Source of the DNA: Bos javanicus
Lineage: Eukaryota > Chordata > Mammalia > Artiodactyla > Bovidae
DNA: 64,000 bases
NCBI RefSeq assembly: GCF_032452875.1
Contig: NC_083882.1
Coordinates: forward strand, 31,798,001 to 31,862,000
Reading direction: 5' to 3'
Below are positions 58,713 to 64,000 of this stretch, in pieces (position 1 is the stretch's first letter; every line of letters begins with the position of its first letter). The translations under genes were made by a program, and so were the position numbers. Under the pieces are notes generated by a model. It saw only the letters and a program-made list of their open reading frames with translations, was not told where the DNA came from and did not search any database.

Positions 58713-59046
58713 TGCGCTTAGCCGCTCAGTCGTGTCTGACTCTTTGCGATCCCATGGACTGTTGCTTGCCAGGCTCCTCTGTCCATGGGATTTCCCAGGC
58801 AAGAATACTGGAATGGGTCGCCATTTCTACCTCCAGGGGATCTTCCTGACCCAGGGATTGAACCTGTGTCTCCTGCAGCTCCTGAACTGTAGGTGGATTC
58901 TTTACCACTGAGCCACCTAGGAAGCTCAAAATACTGCAGAGGGTTGCCATTCTCTTCTCCAGGGGATTTTCCCAACCCAGGGATCAAACTCAAGTCTTCT
59001 GCATTGGCAGACAGATTCTTTAGCACTGAGCCACCAGGGAAGCACA
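58712..59046 (-). mobile_element. Bov-tA plus partial Bov-tA tandem, one insertion
   Basis: A complete reverse-oriented Bov-tA (to about 58925) is followed by a second copy lacking the Bov-A end (58928-59046). A single 9-bp duplication TATTTGTCT at 58703-58711 and 59047-59055 flanks the pair, and the old L1-like sequence is interrupted only once. This suggests the tandem copy arrived in one event. Confidence 0.85.
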
Positions 59047-60245
59047 TATTTGTCTGTACCCTCTGTATATTGGAATGCATTCTTAAGGTTAACTTAATAT
59101 ATGTCCTAAAAACAGATTGTACCTTTTTTTTTTTCTCCTGTGCTTTACAATAGGCTCTCACCAGCCATCTGCTCCTTAAACTGTCTTCTCTTTCACGTTT
59201 ACTGGAAAATGTGCCTTTTTAGCACTTAAGATGAAAGTCTCACTATGGACATTCCTCTTCTCTTTCTCGGATATTTTACCCAAACCCCCTACTGTTTCCC
59301 TATGTGTTTCCTTCTAACAGTTGGTCCCTCAGTCATTGAAGGCATTAATCATAGTGCATTTTTCCATGATGTTTGTATCTGGCTCACTCAATACTCATTG
59401 TGGGCCTCTTGAGGGTGGGAACCACACCTAATCCATCTTTATGTTAAATGAATATACTGCATGCCATGACGCTCAAAACGTTTGTCAAATAAAGGAAACA
59501 GATGACATAATAAGCCCTTTCTTCCAAGGTTCCTACGACTTTCATTTTGCCGCTGGTCACTTCTTCAGCAATTGGGAAGATTGAATTGCCACCAGGACAA
59601 GTTAGGAATATATCAGGTGCCTTGCTTTTCGCCACATAAGTTTTCCAACAGATGTCCGGATAGTCAAAGTCACTCATTACAATAACTTCTCTCCTTCACT
59701 TCCATCAATTGTGTTAAAACAAAGACATCAATCATTTTGTCCATGTGGCTGCCTCCTATTTGTACTTTGCTCCTCCTCTGATATTTTTCTACCCTTAGAT
59801 TTATAAATTTTGATGTCATTCCTTCTCCCTGTGACATTTAATGCTCTCCCACCTTTCTACTTTTCAGGTTGTTCTCTTCTTTTAAAATGCAATCTGTTCG
59901 TAAGCCCTGTCTCATCCAGTGTACTATGAAATTGTATTTTCTGCCTTGCATTACACACTCTCAAGGTTTAGTTAAGTAGACATCTGAGGTTACCTATGTT
60001 TTCTGACCCAGTTACCTTCACATATGGACACCAGATCCTCATGGACACTTGTTTTTTTTTCTGCTCTCCCTTCTCTCCTCCCGAGTCTGATTCCCCGCTC
60101 TCACTGGGTGTTTCCCTCTCTTTGGGTCAGCTCACCTTCCAGGCACATGTCTCTTGAGATGCACTCATGGCTAAAAAGTCAAGAGCCTTGAGAACCACAC
60201 TGCTGGTCTCTTCTTCTCAGAAAGAGATGGAGAGGGGAGAGTATG

Positions 60246-60681
60246 TTAGTTCTTAGGGCTCCCATCACAAAGCATCATAGACCAGGTGGCCTAAAACAGT
60301 GGAAACTTACTCTCTTACAGCTCTGGAGGCCAGGAGTCTGAAATCAAGGTGTTGGTAGGGCCATTGTCCCTCTGGGGTCCTAGGAAAGCATCTATTCCAG
60401 GCTTTCTCCCAGCTTCTGGTGGTTGTAGGTGACCTTTGCCTTGGGGCCTCATACCTCCAGTCTCTGCCTCCATCTTTTCATGACCTTCTTCCCCCTGCGC
60501 CAAATCTCTCTCCTTTTAAGACCACTCGTCGTTGGATTTAGGGTCCACCCTTTCACAGCGTGATCTGATCTTAACTTAATTAAGATCTGCAAAGACCCTA
60601 TTTCCGAGCAAGACCACATTCACACGTCCTGGGGGTTAAGACTTCAGTGTATCTTTTGGGGGGACACAACTCAGTCTACAA
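60246..60681 (-). mobile_element. MLT1-like solo LTR (ERVL-MaLR)
   Basis: Reverse-oriented. 'gttagttcttagggctcccatcacaaag' through 'cttacagctctggaggccaggagtctgaaatcaaggtg', 'aagatctgcaaagaccctatttccga' and 'cacaactcagtctac' follow the reverse complement of an MLT1-type LTR. It is non-coding and no internal region adjoins it. Confidence 0.65.
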
Positions 60682-62629
60682 CAGGGACTAATTAGAAAGT
60701 CATGGGCAGCAAGGAGGAATTGATTAACGGGGTGAGGGGACACTTTCCACGGCCTGCCTTTCTATGTCCCTGGATATCCTAAGATGCCCAAGCTGGGAAC
60801 AGAGTATATAGCTTTCCAATCTCTGACAGGAAGACCAAGTTCAGGATGCTTGAAGGTTCTTTCCTTTGGGGGCCTGGGGGATTTAGCATTTACTTTGAAT
60901 TATTAACATGCACTACAGGATCTGCTTGTTCAATGATTTGCATTTGTTTTTCCCATGATGTTATTATTAGTCACCATCTCTCCCTGAGAAGAATAACGGC
61001 CATCATAATGACAGCGCACAGTCAAGCGCCGAGCAAAACACAGCAACAGAGCCGGGTCACTGCTGGTCACACAAAACCAGAGGGGACCTGGAGGGGACTC
61101 CTTGGGACGCCAGGTCCCTCTGTGACTCTCCTTCCCTGCAGTACTGAGGATATGGGGAAATCCACTAAGCCAAGGAAAACTAGAAATAAACATGCTGTGT
61201 GTGTACCAGGCAGGGTGTGGGGTGAGCAGGAGAGGGGAGCCTCTCCCAGGCATTGCACAGCCCAAGCATCAGCCATCCACAGCCTGAGCTCCACAGAGAT
61301 GGCCCCTGTCCTCCGTCTCCCCTAGGCTCAACACAGCCAGGTCCTGAGTGGTCCAGGCTGAGGGGAAGGCTTTCAGGAGCCTCACAGCCAGTGTCTTCAT
61401 CACTGACTGCTCATCCTATGGGCAGCAGAGAAGAGAGGACCTTTGAACATCACTCTGGCTCAGTTGTGTTTGACAGGCTTGTATTGATGTCTGTCCTGTG
61501 CCAAACCCTGAGGGTAGAAACACGAGTCAAACAGGGCTCCTGTGCTAAGGGAACTCAGGGTCTGGTAGGTGAGACAGATGTGTTCACAGGTAACTTTAAC
61601 ATGATGGGAAATCCCAGAAAAATGTGATGTGTGGGCGGAAGGTGGGTGTCATGAGAGAACAGGTTGCCTGAGCTACCTCGGGGTGGAGAAGGAAGGCTTT
61701 CTGGAAGAGATGACCCGGAGCTGAGCCCTGAAGGTGTCCATTGGCCAGGCCCAGAAGGAGGACCAGGAATCGTCCGTGGAGACCCAGAGGGGCAGCAAGG
61801 TGGGGGGCTGTGAGGGGACCTCAGAACAGCTGAAGAGGCGGCAGCAGGTCTGGGCCATCTATTTAAAGGAAAGCTCTCCACTGAAAAGCAAGTTTGTGGC
61901 CTTATTTCCGATACTCAGATTAGAAACAAATAGCCCCACACTGATCCCTGTGTCCTCCTCTTCCTCCTCTGTGCCCACGTCCTCCATCCATCAGGCACCG
62001 CTTCCTTACTGACCCCTTCCTTCCTCGGCCTCCCACCTTCCCTCCATTCTCACTCGCAAGGGCAGACAGGGCAGGGATGTAGGGATGGAGGCGGGATTCC
62101 CGGGGCTTCGGAGATGGGAGAGGCCAAGCCGGCCTGTTTATGTTGAGGCTTTGCTTTCCCAGGTTCTCGAAGCCTCTCAGTTGTAATCCAGGTACGAGAC
62201 CTCCCCAAGGTGTCGCCTCCTGCTTGACATCCAGTAGCCAGGAGCAGAGAATGTGGAGAAACGCCAGCCGGCGCACGTGAGCCATTTGGTGCACAGCCTT
62301 TCATTTATTCACATGTGTTGTCAAGGCTGGTGGGAGGCCCTTCAGCCTCCGTGTCTCAGTGACCTTGAGCACCTGTATTATGGGTCTACATGGAACCTAT
62401 GTCACTTGAGCTCTGGGCCTTCTTATTGAGAGAATTGTGCCTGCCAGATGTGATCTCCCTCCTCCACTTCCCTCCTCCACCCTGTCACCAAAATGACCCA
62501 TCACCACGTCATCTTCACCTCCTCTCCTTGTTCCAGAGAATGAGGCATCTCTTCCCACTCCATGGCCACTACCCACCTGCACCATCTCTATCTTGCCTTC
62601 TCAGGCTCTTGCCCATTTGTCATCTCCTC

Positions 62630-62990
62630 CCTCTCCTGTGTCTTAGGTCCTTCTCTTCAACCTATAAACGTATTTATTCTAAGACAAACCTTGACCCCAG
62701 TTCAACCCAATCCCTCTTCTATCTAATCCCTCTGCTCCCTTTTCTTACCAAACTCCTGGAGTCATCTCTGCTTCCACATCCCCTGTCTGCTGTTTAACTT
62801 CTCCAGTCTAACCTCTGGTTTCATCATGCTACTGAAGTTCTTTTACTAAGATCACTGGTGAGTTTTTTGCAAAATGAGTCCCTTTCAAGTTTGATCTCAT
62901 GGGACATTACATACGTGGCCCCCCATGGTCCAGGAACCTCCCATCTCTCCATCTTCATCTCCCATCATTCCCAAGGTCACATTTTGTGCT
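62630..62990. repeat. L2 LINE fragment
   Basis: 'accaaactcctggagtcatctctgcttccac', 'ctaacctctggtttcatcatgctactgaa' and 'aagatcactggtgagtt' resemble an internal L2 coding stretch. It is strongly diverged. Confidence 0.5.
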
Positions 62991-63127
62991 CCAACATCAT
63001 TATATTGCTGTAATTTCTCATATTTATGAGGTTGTTTCTCTCCTCTTGGCTTTGACGTGGGCTATGCTCTCTTCTTGGGATTCCCTTTTCTTCACTTTCA
63101 TTCCTTCTTTTTTGTTGTTTTGTTCTG

Positions 63128-63625
63128 CTTTTAATTTTTATTGAAATGTAGTTGACTTATAATGTTGTGTTTCTGCTGCTAAGTCACTTCAGTCGTGTCT
63201 GACTCTGTGAGACCCCATAGACAGCAGCCCACCAGGCTCCCCCGTCCCTGGGATTCTCCAGGCAAGAACATTGGAGTGGGTTGCTATTTCCTTCTCCAAT
63301 GCATGAAAGTGAAAAGTGAAAGTGAGGTTGCTCAGTCATATCCGACTCTTAGCGACTCCATGGACTGCAGCCTACCAGGCTCCTCTGTCCATGGGATTTT
63401 CCAGGCAAGAGTACTGGAGTGGGGTGCCATTGCCTTCTCTGATAGTTTTAGGTATATAGTGAAGTGATTCAGTTATACATACATGTGTATATAGAGATAT
63501 ACACACACATATATATTTCTTACATTCTCTTCCATTATAGAATATTGAGTATGGTTATTCTGTATATTATAGAATATTGAGTATAATTCTCTGTGATACA
63601 AGTAGATTCTTGTTGGTTAGCTATT
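63128..63625 (-). mobile_element. L1 3' UTR fragment interrupted by Bov-A2
   Basis: 'taatttttattgaaatgtagttgacttataatgttgtgttt' on the left and 'gatagttttaggtatatagtgaagtgattcagttatacat' on the right of the Bov-A2 form one reverse-oriented L1 3' UTR. A second, similar stretch follows at 63640. Confidence 0.75.
63170..63440 (-). mobile_element. Bov-A2 SINE (dimer)
   Basis: Reverse-oriented dimer: AAGTCACTTCAGTCGTGTCT, the linker ATGCATGAAAGTGAAAAGTG, then a second unit ending GGGGTGCCATTGCCTTCTC. Confidence 0.93.
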
Positions 63626-63639
63626 TTATCTATAGTAGT

Positions 63640-63850
63640 ATTTTTTAAAAATTTTATTGGGGTATAGTTGATTTACAATGGTGTTAGCTTCAGGTGCACA
63701 GCAAAGTGGCTCAGTTATACATGTACATATATCCACTCTTTTGTAAATTCTTTTCCCATATAGGCCATTACAGAATATTGAGTAGAGTTCCCTGTGCTAA
63801 ACAGTAGATCCTAACTAGTTATCTAGTATGTGTATATTTTAATCCCAAAC
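63640..63850 (-). mobile_element. L1 3' UTR fragment
   Basis: 'aaaaattttattggggtatagttgatttacaatggtgttagcttcaggtgcacagcaaagtggctcagttatacat' is the reverse complement of a ruminant L1 3' UTR, in the same orientation as the preceding copy. Confidence 0.8.
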
Positions 63851-64000
63851 TCTTCACTTGTCTTGACTGGCCAGCACTACTCACCATTCAGAGCTGGGTG
63901 TGGGCACCATCTTCTGTAGGTATCCTTGATTCTGTTCCCAGGCTGAGTCTGGTTCCTGTGCATCTATTTATCTCTACTGTTAACTTTCATCAGACAATCA

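Larger units (their letters stand above)
18934..64000 (+). other. TECTA: TECTA gene, 5' part (coding exons 1-10 and introns)
   Basis: Alpha-tectorin is a secreted, GPI-anchored glycoprotein that forms the striated-sheet matrix of the cochlear tectorial membrane together with TECTB, CEACAM16 and otogelin. Ten coding exons are placed here with canonical GT-AG borders. Spliced, they give 3543 nt with no stop, 1181 of about 2155 codons. The order is signal peptide, NIDO (about residues 98-252), VWC-like (about 260-314), VWD1-C8, TIL1, VWD2-C8, TIL2 and the first half of VWD3. The next exon is not found between 56816 and 64000, so the gene runs off the window. Human TECTA mutations cause dominant (DFNA8/12) and recessive (DFNB21) deafness. 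Exon numbers here count coding exons only. Confidence 0.95.
56816..64000 (+). other. TECTA: TECTA intron 10 (phase 0), incomplete
   Basis: The intron starts GTGAGT and does not end in the window. It contains MIR, Bov-A, CHR, Bov-tA, old L1M, MLT1-like LTR, L2, Bov-A2 and L1 3' UTR copies. The stretches 59060-60240 and 60690-62600 show nothing I can name, although several GC-rich open frames occur there without family resemblance. I looked for the following VWD3 exon and did not find it. Confidence 0.8.

Noticed and set aside
60846..61325. 159-residue open frame in intron 10
   Set aside because: It has no recognised domain, poor start context and no splice or promoter signals. It appears to be chance in GC-rich intron sequence.
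2018..63440. Many similar short blocks as a CRISPR-like or regulatory array
   Set aside because: The recurring 'gctcagtcgtgtccgactc' and 'ccactccagtattcttgcctgg' blocks are ruminant SINE/LINE copies spread at irregular distances in both orientations, several with target duplications.

Overview
The window is a mammalian chromosome segment, almost certainly from a ruminant (cattle, sheep, goat or a relative). Bov-tA, Bov-A and Bov-A2 SINEs, CHR-type tRNA-Glu SINEs, BovB (RTE-type) LINEs and artiodactyl L1 3' ends are scattered throughout, over a background of older MIR, L2, MER5-like, MLT1-like and ERV-L-like fossils. I see no bacterial operons, phage, CRISPR or integrons. The identifications come from recognising protein and repeat families by eye; no database search was run.

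Two plus-strand genes are present. The first 3.8 kb is the last intron of TBCEL (tubulin folding cofactor E-like). Its terminal coding exon (3838-4156) encodes the C-terminal ubiquitin-like domain. A repeat-poor stretch of about 4 kb follows and is probably the long 3' UTR. From 18934 onward lies TECTA (alpha-tectorin, the main non-collagenous glycoprotein of the inner-ear tectorial membrane). The TBCEL-TECTA order matches human 11q23.3.

Ten TECTA coding exons can be placed to the base: 18935-18998, 22198-22331, 24984-25271, 29346-29483, 29831-29996, 35643-36055, 42352-42922, 44866-45458, 46747-47320 and 56214-56815. They join in frame without any stop to give 3543 nt, or 1181 codons, a little over half of the roughly 2155-residue protein. 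In order they encode the signal peptide, the NIDO domain, a VWC-like domain, VWD1-C8, TIL1, VWD2-C8, TIL2 and the N-terminal half of VWD3. The remaining exons, including the zona pellucida and GPI-anchor parts, lie beyond base 64000. The five large exons alternate intron phase (1-0, 0-1, 1-0, 0-1, 1-0), so each VWD module occupies a two-exon cassette with phase-1 outer borders.

The rest is intron and intergenic DNA made of layered retrotransposons. The most informative are a 2.4-kb degenerate BovB LINE with readable reverse-transcriptase motifs in TECTA intron 9, a BovB nested in a Bov-tA in intron 5, a composite L1 insertion with target-site duplications in intron 9, and a MIR abutting the exon 6 splice acceptor. 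I found no evidence of a new biological system; the points worth a second look concern exon architecture, splice signals and retrotransposon structure.
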